Shown here: in pieces, positions 36,340 to 48,550 of the stretch
Numbering within the stretch: position 1 is the first letter of the stretch
Layout of the letters: each line of letters starts with the position of its first letter
Source of the DNA: Phaseolus vulgaris
Lineage: Eukaryota > Streptophyta > Magnoliopsida > Fabales > Fabaceae
Direction of reading: 5' to 3'
Length of the DNA: 64,000 bases
Assembly (NCBI RefSeq): GCF_000499845.2
Contig: NC_023759.2
Coordinates: forward strand, 42,239,172-42,303,171
Position numbers and translations under genes: made by a program
The notes under the pieces: generated by a model
Told to the model about the DNA's origin: nothing
The model's database searches: none
The model's input: the letters and a program-made list of their open reading frames with translations, nothing else

Positions 36340-37420
36340 CAACTGGAGGTTTCAACTAATTCATCGTCTTCACTTAATACTTCATCATTTTCCATCTTTT
36401 CACCCCATAACTTATAGACAAAATTGACTTCTTCTTAAAAAATATCAGTCGGGATAGATTCAACTATATCTGCTGAAAAAATGGTCGAACATGACTATTG
36501 AGCCTTTTGTTAATCACATGAAAGAGATTCAAAACAATTTTGCAAGACTAAATATTGAATAAACATATTTAGAGTAACATGTTTGCAAACAACTAATTTA
36601 TGACTTGTTGCATTATATGAAAATTTGAGATGAGAGAATCCTTCTAAAATACTATAATTTTTAGGAGACAATGAGTTTTTTTTGTAACAAATTGTCTTAT
36701 TCATGAACATCTTCCGACTATGGAACATAGCAAAAATATCATCTTAAGATCTTAAGTCAACCCATATATTTTCAACTGGTTTCTTAAACTTTTGACTAAG
36801 AATAGATGCACTCTCCTCCTAACCAATAACAACTTCAACAAGGATATCAAGATCAATAACAACTCCCTCAACTTCCACCACCCATTCATTACTAATAGTT
36901 ACATCATATAATTGTACATCTACCGCATAATTTTGTTTATCTGTGAAACCAACCACTTCCTTGTGAGGGCCATCATTAGTTTCTTTTGTTTGTACAGTCA
37001 CATGTTAATATTGTACAACAATAGATTTGGACAAAACAATAAATGATTTGGTAGTGTTATGGAGATTACCAGGATGTTGTATACATTTAAAAATATCATG
37101 TCCTTGCGTGAAGAGAACAAATGGAGGTAACCTCTCAAATTCAATATATGTAATAAAAGCAAAATCATGTCTTTCTACCAAAATTTGATTAGGCAAAGTA
37201 GATATCATATCAATATCAACCAACACTCTAGCAAAAAAAAGTCTCTACATTTATTCATGGTGCAATCATAAAGAGAAAGAGGAGTACCAATCTCTCTCGC
37301 TATAGAGAAAATTGCTTTTTGTTATCAATATTCCATAGAAAGACTATGGATCTTGATCCAACATTCAACTTTGGTGAGCTTCATGGAATATGACACAAAG
37401 GAAGAAAAAGTAAATTCATA
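36340..37420 (-). pseudogene. DUF4283-type (LINE ORF1-like) remnant
   Basis: The minus strand reads RVLVDIDMISTLPNQILVER, then HDFAFITYIEFERLPPF at about 37230-37110. This matches the end of the DUF4283 domain in LINE ORF1 and At4g02000-like proteins. The zinc knuckle that normally follows is damaged: only GHDIFKC keeps its His and last Cys. Upstream, WIKIHSLSMEY and IAREIGTPLSLYDCTMNK fit the preceding part of the same domain across a stop and frame breaks. Below 36800, WGEKMENDEVLSEDDELVE may be the distal part. No reverse transcriptase was found nearby. A relic without a functional product. Confidence 0.55.
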
Positions 37421-38651
37421 AAATGTTTTTCCCATAGGAATATTTTTCCAATATCCTAAAGATTTCCAACATCCTAGATATTTCTAAGCAAGATCCAGTT
37501 TTTTGCACCCGTCCATATGAGTAAGAGGTTTGTCACCTTTAGATTTTCATGAAGGTGATTTTTACAATCTCCAAGACCATGAATATTTTTACAATCTTCC
37601 ATGTAGATATTTACAATCTACGTGAAGGTAAAAAATTTACAATTTTTGCCACTCTTGACTAACCCGCTTAAAAGTATTATTTGAATAACAGTCACTATTG
37701 ACTAATCAGGTGGTATTATTTTCCAAACAACACTATTGACATAGATAAATAAGTTATTTGAATAATATTCACAATCCACAGGGTTATTTGCTGGAGAGGG
37801 ATAACATCTTTCTACATATACAAGATTTATGCACTTTCTTTTAATTTGCTAAGTGAACACGAGTAATGTTTTTATGAAGCTTTTTGGGTCCCATAAATTT
37901 GACTTTATTTCAATATTATGTATCATGGTCGGAGTGATTCCTCTCATTGATGAATGACTTTAAATAGACATTGAATGTTATAGTTGTTACAAATATGTTT
38001 ATGTCCATTGGGTAGCTTTAATCTCACTTGAATGTCGTACTTACATTTATTGAGCTTGATTGTGAATGATGCATCAAAAAATGAACTTCATGCAGTATTA
38101 ATTGCTCTTTTTTAATATCCCAATAATTGCACGCACTTATCTCTTGTTGAACAATGTGCATTTGCTTGAATTTTTGTAGAGGTCATAGTCATACAAAACA
38201 TACCATCTTTCCAAAGTTGACAATGTTAGTGTGAGGGGGATTTTGAAGAAGAAAAAAATTAACTCCTCATACAAGAGATCATTGATCTGATTTGTGTTTA
38301 GTTGGTTTTCGAGTACGTGTAAATCATATGAGCATATCAAATGCTTATCATATGTAAACTAAAACTAAACAATGTTATATCATTTGATAGATGAAACACT
38401 TGGGTCTTACATGACCATATTTCACATAATGTTGAACTTTTCCCAGACAATCATAAATTTAATTGAAATTCTAAATGATAGAGTTGTATAACAAAAATCA
38501 AATTACACTTCACTGAAAAAATGTATTAGTCATAAATTAAAATAAGAAAATAAATTGAGTTAAAAGTTATTGGATCAAAGAGTTACTTTAAACTGTAAAG
38601 AAATATGTTAAAGAACAATAAAAAGTAAAAAGACCATGAATTTTAAGACAA
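37421..38651. other. Intergenic DNA, unassigned
   Basis: No gene recognised. Short dispersed copies of TTTACAATCT occur between 37550 and 37640. The composition is AT-rich and the small ORFs have no family resemblance. Confidence 0.45.
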
Positions 38652-38660
38652 TTATGAAAA

Positions 38661-39887
38661 GGGGTTTTTTACCATGATGGGGTTATTTTTTTCACTTTTT
38701 ACCAAAATGGGGTCCGTTTAAAAAAAATTACAAATTTAGGCAAGTCGTGCCAATTCGGCACTATTTCATATGCACAAATCGTTCCAATTTGACATGACTC
38801 TGCCATGTCATACTAAAGTCGTGCCAACTTGGCACGACTTCTGCCACGTCATAATTTTTTTTTTTAATTTTTATTGTTTATATATTGGGTAGTAAGTTAT
38901 GTAATGTTAAAAACTAATTTGATACATAATTTTCTAAGAGTGTTAATTTTAAGGAACAAAAAATTGGATAATCATGTATGGATCATGTTTGAATTGAACG
39001 AATAAATACATAGATAAAGAAAATGAATGTTCTAAGAGTGTTATGAATGAATAAATACATAAATAAAGAAAATGGGAAAATTAATAATCAAACTTGAATT
39101 GAATTTATTATTAAGCTTCTATGTGCGGGCAATTGCTTCTATTGTGACCTTCCGTTCTACAATATGAACATTTTGTTGGCTTATTTGGATTTGAATCATC
39201 CATTTTGTTACGAATGCGTTGAGTGTTAGGTCTTCCCGATTGATGTCGACGCATGATGGGGTCAGGTAAGAAATTTTGTCCCGTGTAAGTAGACCAATAA
39301 TCCTGATTTCAAACTGGATTAAATTGGACCTCATAAGCCTTTAAAATATTGTGCAGACTGTATATTGGGCCACAAATGTCGTTACCTGTAAATGACAAAA
39401 TGAGCAAACAGTAATTACATGTGAACAGGGCAGATGTAAAGCTTGAAATTCCCCACAATCACACCACCATTCATTTAATTTAACTGTGTATGTCATTGGG
39501 TAGCGTCGATGTTCGATAGTTAGCATATCTTCAACGTCAAAGACTGAATTTTCTCGGTCATATCTTTGCACATGACACATAGCAGATTGTGCTTCATTCT
39601 TTCATAGCAAATTAATTTTTAACATTACATAATTTACTACCCAATATAAACAATAATTTTTTTAAAAAAATAAAAAATATGACGTGGCAGAAGTCGTGCC
39701 AAGTTGGCACGACTTCAGTATGACAGGGCAGAAGTCGTGCCAAGTATGACATGGCAGAGTCGTGTCTAATTGGGACGATTTGTGCATATGAAGTCGTGCC
39801 GAATTGGCACGACTTGCCTAAATTTGTAATTTTTTTTAAACGGAACCCATTTTGGTAAAAAGAAAAAAAATATGATGGTCAAAACCC
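38661..39887 (-). mobile_element. Mutator-like element (MULE) with long terminal inverted repeats
   Basis: Arms of about 230-270 bp, 38661-38930 and 39640-39887, are inverted copies. Reading inwards both carry GGGTTTTnnACCAT, TTTTTACCAAAATGGG, CCGTTTAAAAAAAATTAC and AAGTCGTGCC. Flanks TTATGAAAA (38652-38660) and TTGTGAAAA (39888-39896) match at 8 of 9 bases, the duplication size of Mutator elements. Subterminal palindromes GTCGTGCCAA-nTTGGCACGAC recur in both arms. The 1.2-kb element keeps only the tail of its transposase on the minus strand, so it is a deletion derivative that cannot move by itself. Confidence 0.8.
39119..39590 (-). pseudogene. MULE transposase C-terminal remnant (SWIM and CCHC)
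   Basis: From 39580 the minus strand reads a SWIM zinc finger: KLNEWWCDCGEFQALHLPCS followed by HVI, with the CxC...CxH ligands intact. After a frameshift it continues QNFLPDPIMRRHQSGRPNTQ and ends in a zinc knuckle CSYCRTEGHNRSNC with all four ligands intact, then a stop near 39119. This is the usual end of a plant MuDR-type transposase. The catalytic DDE part is absent. It lies wholly between the inverted repeats of the MULE. Confidence 0.7.
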
Positions 39888-40149
39888 TTGTGAAAAGTGT
39901 ATTAATAATGAAACTAAATTCAAGTCACAGTAAAAAAAACTTGTATTTATAGTGTATAATAGTAAAAAAGTTGTACAAAGTTAGTCAAGAAAGTTTAGTC
40001 AATTTTGAGTTTGTTATCAACTTTTTCACATATTTATTAACTAACTAAATTGGTTATTGTTCCTTAAAATATTCTCTTTAGGTAAAATTATATTCACTAA
40101 ACTAAGTAACAATTGTAAAATCAAACAAAACAACATATAATTATATTAT

Positions 40150-40226
40150 CTATCAGTTAAACAAACTCTGTTATCTATTAATGTATTTTTGTTTTTTTCA
40201 TGTACTCTATAAAATACTATATTTAT
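40150..40226 (+). repeat. Fragment of Copia 5' LTR
   Basis: AACAAACTCTGTTATCT and AAATACTATATTTAT here match AACAAACTTTGTTATCT and AACACTATATTTAT in the 3' LTR near 48560-48625 in order and spacing. The fragment is cut at 40227 by hAT-type sequence. Confidence 0.45.
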
Positions 40227-41341
40227 TAGGAATGACAATGCGGGTTAACGGGTTAACTCACCCCGTATAGGTTTGTCCCGCGTTTGGTCCACAAAATGCG
40301 AACTAGGTTGTCCTGTCCCGCATAAGGTTAAGCCTGTGGGTTTGTAAGTCAGTCCGCATACAATTTTCTTTTTTTAAGAAATTCAATAAAAATGTTTGTT
40401 ACTGAAAAAATGAATATAAAATAATTTAACTAAAATATTTAATACTTTTTGCATTGCTATTGAGAAATTAAATAATAAAATTGAATAATTATAAAAAAAT
40501 TTGAATATAAATTGATTATAATTGAATAAAAAATTGAACTTATGTTAACATTAAACATCAATATTCTTTTCTTCCATTTCAAACATAGTCAAACATCAAT
40601 AATTCAATTAAGATAAAACATCAAATATCAATATTATTCCATTTCAAACCATACCCAAACATCAAACAACTACATCACTACATTAAACATAGCCAATTCA
40701 AAAACATCAATATTTTGTCATTTGAATAACATTGGATGAATGTTAGTACATTCTTCATCCATTCCAATTCAATTTGCAAATTAAAATTCTGTTGAAAATA
40801 TATAATAAACATAGAATTAAAATTAATGATTCACTCAATATGGTCATTGTACAAAATAAATGGTTATCATATAAATTAAAACATGATATTAAGGGAGAAA
40901 AAAATGATGGTAAACTAGTTCAATCCAATTTGAAGAAACATTATTGACTTTATATTTTGAATGTATTCAAACATAGTTCTTGCGATAAGTACTCCACATT
41001 TAATTCATTGTCAACCATTCAATATGTACTACCAAAATCTTTAGAATCATAAAGGCATATTTCAATCAAATTTTGTTTTCATAAGATGTGATACCACGAG
41101 GTCATGTTTTCCGTTGTTTAACTGATTATGTAAATTAAAATTAATGTTTCAATCAATATGGTCGTCCTACAAAATAAATGGTTGTTACCGTACAAAATAA
41201 AATATGATCTTACTCCCACAATAAACGGGGAGAAAGAAATAATGGTTCAACTATTGACAGGTTAAATTATTGAGCCCTCTCGAGCTTTTTACTAGCAAGC
41301 TAAAGGTCGGCCCCACATGACCTGTTCCGCATTGTCATCTA
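40227..41341. mobile_element. Non-autonomous hAT-type element
   Basis: The left end reads TAGGAATGACAATGCGGG; the right end on the other strand reads TAGATGACAATGCGG. These short inverted ends with a GATGACAATGCGGG core are typical of plant hAT elements. A subterminal stretch rich in GGGTTAACGGGTTAA follows the left end. The interior is AT-rich, non-coding, and partly duplicated within itself (CAATATGGTC blocks at 40836 and about 41157). I found no clear 8-bp target duplication, so its ends may have been rearranged. The right end abuts the gag N-terminus, the left a Copia LTR. Confidence 0.55.
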
Positions 41342-42205
41342 ATACTACAACCTCTACTGCAAACACTGCATCACATGTTTTCCGTCCCCGTATCTTTGCC
41401 AAACCCATTCATTTCAAACTTGATCATGATAATTACCTAATCTCAAAATAATAGGTGTTAGCCACAATTCATAGTCTTAATCTTTCATCATTCTTGGAAC
41501 CTCCCATTGCTCCTTCCTTATCCACGGACGTACCCTCTCTTTCTCCCGTTTGTCATCAGCAAGATCAAGCCATAGTCGCTTGGCTTCTTTCTTCCATGAC
41601 TCATTCGATGCTGACCAAAATGGTTGGTCTCAAAACTTCGTATGAAATATGGCACAATCTCACGGTATACCGCTCCTCTTAAACACGTGCTCGAGTTAAA
41701 AAACTCAAAATTCAGCTTCGCACACCAAAGCGTGATTGAACAATGTCTGCATATCTTCTTAATCTTAACACAAAATTGTTGATACTCTCGTTATTGTTGG
41801 TTACCCTATCTCTTTTAAAGACCATATTGAAGCAATCTTGGACGACTTGTCTGATGACTATGACTCCTTCATCACCTCCGTTACCTCAAGACTAGACCCA
41901 TACACAGTTGAAGATCTTGAACCTCTTCTTTTGGCTCTTGAAGAACGTTTTGAGAAAAAAAATTGTCTTTCTACTGAACATCTTATTCAAAGCCATAATA
42001 CCTTTGTCTCCTTCCGTTTTTGTTCTTATAATAAACAAGGTAGTGAACAGTCTCGTTCGTCTTCTTCCAAACCACCTCAACGTTCTTCTCTCAACACCCA
42101 TATCATTCCAAGAATACATTGTTGTCTCTTTCTACTTTTTTCAATTTTCCCAAAATCATGTGTCAGATATGCAAGAAATTGGGTCACTCTGTTGACGAAT
42201 GTTGG
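41342..42205 (+). pseudogene. Copia gag, copy A (truncated)
   Basis: Frames read TSTANTASHVFRPRIFAKPI then HFKLDHDNYLI, a pair of stops, VLATIHSLNLSSFLEPP, DQAIVAWLLSSMTHS, ARVKKLKIQLRTPKRD, DDLSDDYDSFITSVTSRLDP and, near the end, the start of a zinc knuckle MCQICKKLGHSVDECW. This is the UBN2-type gag of a Copia element. It has stops and frameshifts and lacks a start because hAT sequence replaces the N-terminus. It passes directly into hAT interior sequence after the knuckle. Confidence 0.65.
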
Positions 42206-42390
42206 CAAGTCAATATGATTATCGTACAAAATAAAACATGATCCTACTCCCACAATAAACAGGGAGAAAGAAATGATGAGTTTAGTCCAAAACATTATTG
42301 ACGTTATATATATTTTGAATGTATTCAAACATAGTTCTTGACATAAGTACTTCACAATTAATTCATTGTCAATCATTCAATATGTACTAC

Positions 42391-42628
42391 TGTTGGAGAT
42401 CCCACATCGACTAGAGATTAGAGCATTTCATTGTATATAAGTGGGTGCAAACCTCAACCCTATGAGCCGGTTTTATGGGGTTGAGTTAGACTTAAAGTCC
42501 ACTTTGTAATATGGTATCAAAGCCATTTCGAGCCTATCCTAGCGAGTGTTTGTGTTGGGCCTATCGTGTCACCCGCTATCGGACCACCCAAAATATATAG
42601 TCCCACGCACGAGTTGGCAGTCTCGGCG
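42391..42628 (+). mobile_element. TRIM-type LTR with primer-binding site
   Basis: An LTR of about 120 bp (42391-42510) opens TGTTGGAGATCCCACATCG and is followed by TGGTATCAAAGCC, one base off the complement of initiator Met tRNA (TGGTATCAGAGCC). The internal stretch continues CATTTCGAGCCTATCCTAGC and breaks off near TCTCGGCGTAG. The second LTR is missing. A diverged copy of the LTR lies at 18-146. Confidence 0.65.
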
Positions 42629-43460
42629 TAGAATTTGAAAAGAATGCTACTGCACCGAACAGAATTGGAAACTAAGCTAGAAAACACAAGGAAACACTAA
42701 GCATTAAGCAACTACCGAATGAAATTGACAAGGGATCACGCCACTTGGAGCCTTGTTCCAAGATAAGTGAAGAAATGTCACTACTTGAAGCTCACAATTG
42801 GCACACAAGATAAGGCAAAGGAAGAAGAAGACAACAAGACTCACAATTTCTCTCTAAATTTGAGTATAGTCTCTCTACTACTAATTTCCAAATCTGATTT
42901 GTACAAGGGCAGCACCTTTATTTATAGCCTATAAGGTGCTGAAATGCAAAGCCAAATGTGCCTCAAATGACACTCAAATTCGGTGCCAACTAGTGCACGA
43001 AGGAAGTGTGACTTTCCTTCCTAGTTTGGCACCTCCTAACTCCTATCTACACTCCCCCTAGCATCCCTTACTACTTACACACCTATTTATTACATCCGCA
43101 CCCCTACTCTATACAAGAAATAAGAAGAGCCATCTTTTGATACTCTTGTCCCAAAACTCTTGCCATGCTCCTAGTGATTCGTTGGGCTTGGGTCCCTTGT
43201 TGGGCTTGGGCTTCATGAGCTTGAGCATCCTCTACTTGGTTTTCATCAAGTGAGGACTGTTTTGGTGGTTCAGGGGTGGAAGTTTATTCTCAAAATGAGA
43301 ACGAGTTCTTAACTGATCCAGGAGAGACGTGAAGGTAAAATGAAGGTGATTGTGTTTGAATGTTGTTGATGACCTCTTCTAGGATTTTGGAGGCTGGTGT
43401 GGGAGGCATGATCGTGAATGAAAGCACCATTGTTATAATAGTAAATATGTTTTACGGTGA
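42629..43460 (-). mobile_element. LTR-element fragment in reverse orientation (probably Gypsy-like)
   Basis: On the minus strand a purine tract GCTAGGGGGAG (43061-43052) precedes a putative LTR TGTAGATAGGAG starting at 43051, with a TATAAATAAAGG box at about 42926 and an end near 42629. Upstream, a broken frame reads MPPTPASKILEEVINNIQ near 43410 and, after a deletion, TQAQRITRSMARVLGQEY near 43170, which resemble the first and last residues of a Gypsy polyprotein. Most of the coding region is gone. A different LTR-like end lies at about 43460-43605. The family assignment is tentative. Confidence 0.4.
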
Positions 43461-43604
43461 TTAAGTATCTCTAAGTTGTACTACTACTAAAAACTAGGGT
43501 TTACTAACAATTTTTCTTCCTCATTCTACTTTCAAAATTCTCTCACTTATATATCTGAGAATTAGGTTAATATAGTTGTTGGGCCTATATGCTATTGGGC
43601 CTTC

Positions 43605-44030
43605 TACCAGGATACTCATGTTGTTGTTGGTTGCTCTATTTCTTTTAAAGAAAATATTGAAGCAATATTGGACGGCTTGTCTGATGACTATGATTCCTTC
43701 CTCACCTCCGTTACCTCAAGACTAGACCCATACACCGTTGAAGATCTTGACCTTTTTTTTTTACTCATGAAGAACGTTTTTAGAGAAAAATCGTCTTTCT
43801 ACTGAACATCTTATTCAAGCCCATAATACCTTCGTCTCCTCCCGTTTTTGTTCTTACAATAAATAAGGTAATGGACAGTCTCGTTCGTCTTCTTCTAAAC
43901 CACCTCAATGTTCTTCTCAACACACATATCATTCCAAGAATACATTGTCTCTTTCTACTTCTTTCAATTTTCTCAAAATCATGTGTCAGATATGCAAGAA
44001 ATTGGATCACTCTGTTGATGGGGTTGGCAA
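43605..44030 (+). pseudogene. Copia gag, copy B (partial)
   Basis: Starts inside gag at GATACTC, reads SFKENIEAILDGLSDDYDSF, LTSVTSRLDPYTVEDLD, a stop and a frameshift, and ends in the zinc knuckle MCQICKKLDHSVD, then joins hAT interior sequence at TTGGCAAG, as copy A does. The N-terminal half is missing because the inserted LTR sequences took its place. Confidence 0.65.
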
Positions 44031-44725
44031 GCCAATATGGTTATCGTACAAAATAAATAGTCATCGTACAAAATAAAACATGATTCTACTTCCACAATAA
44101 ACAGGGAGAAAGAAATGATGATAAACAAGTTTAGACCAATTTGAAGAAACATTATTGACCTTATATTTTTTAATTTATTCAAACATAGTTCTTGACATAA
44201 GTACTCCACAATTAATTCATTATCAATCATTCAATATGGACTACCTACATCTTTTGTATCATAAGGGCATATTCCAATCAAATTTTGTTTTGATAAGTAA
44301 TGATAGCACATCACAAGGTTGTTATCAGTTGTTCAACTGACTATGTAAATTAAAATTAATGGTTCAACCTATATGGTCGTCGTACAAAATATGATCATAT
44401 TCCAACAATAAACCGTGTAAAAGAAATAATGATTCTAACTATTTCAGTTTAATTTGAAAAAATATGATTGCCTTATTTATCTTTTTATATTTCTATATTT
44501 TGAATGTATTCAAACATAGGTGTTTAACATAAGTACACAACTTTGCTTTTTTTTTTGTGCGAGTCAACGGGCCAATCCGCCCTTTCCCGTTGTTGGCCCG
44601 CACGGGATGCGAGTTATATGGACGGGCTTAAGCGGGTCGACAGGTTAAATTACTGAGCCCATCCATGCCTTTTGCTAGCAGGTTGAAGGCCGACCCACAT
44701 GACATGTTTCGCATTGTCATCCCGT

Positions 44726-47700
44726 ACTACAACCTCTATTGCAGACATTGCATCACATGTTTCCCGTCCCCGTATCTTTGCCACACCCATTCATTCATAG
44801 TCTCAATCTTGCATCATTCTTGGAACCTCCCGTTGTTTCTTCCTCATCCACGGACTTACCCTCTCTCTCCTGACTGTCATCAGTAAGATCAAGCCATAAT
44901 CTTCCTTCCTCCATGACTCCTTCATTGTTGACCAAAATGGTTGGTTTCAAAACTTCGTATGTAATATGGCACAATCTCATGGTATATTACTCCTCTCAAA
45001 CACATGCTCGAGTTAAAAACCTCAAAATCCAGCTTCGTACACCAAAGTGTGATCGAACAGTGTTGGGATATCTTATTAATCTTAACACAAAATAAACATT
45101 GGATACTCTTGTTGTTTGTTGTCCTATCTCTTTTGAAGACCATATTGAAGCAATCTTGGACGACTTGTCTGATGACTATGACTCCTTCATCACCTCCGTT
45201 ACCTCAAAGCTGGACCTATACACCCTTGAAGATCTTGACGCTCTTCTTTTGGCTCGTGAATAATGTTTTGAGAAAACCCGTCTTTCTAGTGAGCTTCTTA
45301 TTCAAGCCCATAATACCTTCGTTTCTTCCCGTTTTTATTCCTACAATAAACAAGGTAGTGGACAGTCTCGTTCAGCTTCTTCCAAACCACCTCAACGATT
45401 CTTCTCAACACCCATATCATTCCAATAATACATTGTTGTCTCCTTCTACTTCTTTCAATTTTCCCAAAATCATGTGTCAGATATGCAAGAAACTGGACCA
45501 CTTTGTTGACAGGTGTTGGCACATGTACTATAGGTCCTCTTAATCTGTGATAAGTGCTAATACCTCTCACTTTGCTCCTTCAGTTTGTGATGATAGCGAA
45601 CCCTCCATTCATTCTTAGTGTACCATCGCTTGTTCCAAACAATCTCTGGTATCCGAACAGTGGTGCAACGCATCTTCTCGCTCATGAAGAATCATCCTTC
45701 ACAAAAAAGACACCCTACACAGGTTATGATTCTGTAACCATAGGTAATGATGTTGCCTTGTCCATCAAACACATTGACTCCGCTACCTATAATGATTTCT
45801 CCCTCTTATTCAAATCTTTTTTCTCTAAATCAATTTTTACATTTTCCTCATATCACAAAAAAATCTTTAAGCGTTTCTTAATTTGCTCGTGACAATAATG
45901 TCTTTCTTGAATTTCATTCTAACGTATGTTATGTCAAAAAGCAGGAAACAAATGAAATATTACTTCAAGAAAACCTTAAAGAGAGTTTCCGTGTGTTTGA
46001 TGACTTTGTTCCTCTTTCTCAGTGTTTTGCTAACATTTCCTCTGTTCAATATTTGCCACAAACTTTTACTTTATGACATCATCGTTTTGGCCATGCACAT
46101 GCTAATATCATTCATAGAATATTGAAACATTGTAATGTTTCTCACAATATTAATCACAAATTTTGTGACTCCTGCGTGCTTGGCAATATGCATCAACTAC
46201 CATTTTCTAATTCTACTAATGTTTTCTATGCACCTCTTCAACTTGTTTATCTTGATATTTGGGGTCTTACATCTGGGTTTGCTTCTAATCCTTCTTTCTA
46301 CTACATTACTTTTTTAGATGCTTATTCCATATATGTATGGCTATATCTTCTTCAACATAAATCTCAAGCATATACTGTTTTTCAAACTTTTCACAAATTT
46401 GTTGAAAAACAAACTGGTTCTCAATTCAAATGTATTTAGTCTAACAATGCTAAAGAATTTCTTTGTTTTAAACCTTATCATGCTACTCATGGCATTCTTC
46501 ATCACCTTACACGTCCTCACACCCATGAGTAAAATGGCTCTATTTCAAGAAAGCACCACCATATAATTGATATGGGTCTTACTCTGCTCACCACTCCATC
46601 TCTTCCAATGACATTCAGGGGTGAAGCCTTCACCACAACAACATCTATAATCAATGTTCTACCTTCTTCTACCATTCACTATGACAATCCATATCATAAG
46701 CTTTTCAATAAACAACCTAACTACAATTTCTTTAAAAAAAAATTATTATGCATGTTATCCTTTACTTCGTCCATATAACAAACATAAGCTTGCTTTTCGT
46801 TCCACTATTTGCATGTTTATTGGTTACAATCATGCACATAAAGGCTACCTATGCTTATCACCCATTGGTAAAATTTATATTAGTCATCATGTTTTATTTA
46901 ATGAAAATGTTTTTCCTTTTCTCTCATATTTTTCTCCTATATCTCCTACTGAACATGATATGCTTTATTCTTCTCCTACAACTCCTGCTTTAATACCATC
47001 TTCTACTCATATTTCTTCTTCTGTTGTCACTCTTGATATCACTCATCCTCTATATGCATCTCCATCTCTAACCTCTTATGCTCATTCACCATCTTCTCCT
47101 CGCATTCAAAATAACCATCCCATGATTACACGTGGGAAATCTGGCATATTCAAACCCAGAACACACAATACATATGTCAATTCTTTTTTTGTTCCCACAA
47201 CAGTTAAAAATGCTATTCACCAACCTCATTGGTATGCAGTCATGCATGAAGAATACAAAGTTCTATGCGCCAACCAAACCTGGAAATTGACTACTTTACC
47301 TCCTAGCATTCAACCCATTGGTTGCAAGTGGGTTTTTAAAAATAAATACAATCCTGATGGCACCTTACACAAACATAAAGCGAGGTTGGTTTCCAAAGGT
47401 TTTCATCAACTTAAAGGTTTGGATTACTCTGAAACATTTAGTTCGGTAGTTAAACCAACTACAATACACATTATTCTCACCCTAACTTTATCATATAATT
47501 GGCATATTAATCAAATAGATAGTAATAATGCTTTTCTTTGTGGTGCTTTACAAAAACACGTCTTCATGCTTCATCCACCTAGTTTTGAATATGCAAATTC
47601 CAATCTTGTTTGTAAGCTCAAAAAAGTTATTTATGATCTCAAACAAGAACCACGATCATGGTTTTAAAAGTTAAGTTATGTTCTTTCATCCTTTGGGTTT

Positions 47701-48540
47701 TCATCTACTAAATTTGTTTCATCACTCTTCATCAAGTCTCAAAATAACGTTACCTTATTTGTCCTCATTTATGTGGATGATATTATCATCACAGGAAGTT
47801 CGTATACTCCTATCTAATCTCTTATTCCCTCCCTTCAATAACATTTTGGCCTAAAGGATCTTGGTAAGCTTCGTTACTTTCTTGGTGTAGAAACTTCGTG
47901 GACAACTGATGACTCTCTTCATCTTTCACAAAATAAATATACTGAAGATCTCCTACATAAATCTAGCATGCTTCTGTCAAAATCTCAACCCACACCCATG
48001 GTCTCTTCTCCTCGTTTATCTCGGGATGGCACCACTTCGTTTGACAATGCCTCGCCCTATCGCTTTGTTGTTGGCTCCCTTCAATATATTCTTACCACAC
48101 ATTTTGAACTCTCATATAATGTCAATAAGGTTTGCCAATTTATGCATCATCCTCAACAACATCATTGGAAGGATGTGAAACAAATTCTACGCTACCTTGC
48201 AGACTCTCAGACTCGTGGTCTTCTCCTTTGCAAGTCTTCACACCTTCATCTTCAAGCCTATGATGATGTTGATTGGGGTTCAAATCTAGATGGTAAAAAA
48301 TCCACCACTGGGTAAACAATTTTTCTTGGTCTCAATCCTCTAACTTGGTAATCTTGTCATGAACTCCAAACACAAAACATTTTGATTTAGACCTTCACTT
48401 TGTATATGACTCTATTCAATAGAAACACCTTCATTTTACTCATATTCCTGAAACCACTCAAATCACTAATATTCTCACCAAGTCACTAACTACTACTTCC
48501 TTTCATTCCTCATAGTTATTCCCTATCCAACCATTAGTTT
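44726..48540 (+). mobile_element. Copia retrotransposon gag-pol (copy C), degenerate
   Basis: Domains in Copia order: gag 44726-45540 ending MCQICKKLDHFVDRCW; protease near 45640 with YPNSGATHLL, the catalytic DSG changed to NSG; pre-integrase and integrase 46085-46560 with CDSCVLGNMHQLPF, LVYLDIWGL and later SNNAKEF, where the expected Asp is Asn; reverse transcriptase 47235-47830 with IGCKWVFKNKYNPDGTLHKH, LVSKGFHQ and an intact YVDDIIIT; RNase H 48000-48530, internally deleted, ending HIPETTQITNILTKSL. A purine tract TTTAAGGGGACA follows at about 48539-48550. Several stops (for example inside integrase) and frameshifts make it non-functional. The order protease-integrase-RT identifies Ty1/Copia. 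Confidence 0.8.
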
Positions 48541-48550
48541 AAGGGGACAT

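Larger units (their letters stand above)
40836..45520 (+). repeat. Three tandem copies of a hAT-plus-gag chimeric unit
   Basis: Unit 1 (40836 to about 42210), unit 2 (42211 to about 44032) and unit 3 (44033 to about 45520) each run from hAT interior sequence (CAATATGnT) to the zinc knuckle of a Copia gag. Units 1 and 2 both end at TTGGCAAG and pass straight into the next hAT interior, so the junction is shared and must have arisen by duplication. Unit 3 continues into protease, integrase and reverse transcriptase. Unit 2 has lost its middle and carries foreign LTR sequence (42391 to about 43610) in its place. Confidence 0.65.

Noticed and set aside
39341..39580. FAR1/FHY3-type regulatory gene suggested by the SWIM finger
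   Set aside because: The fragment sits between long inverted repeats and is followed by a MuDR-type zinc knuckle, so it is transposase debris.
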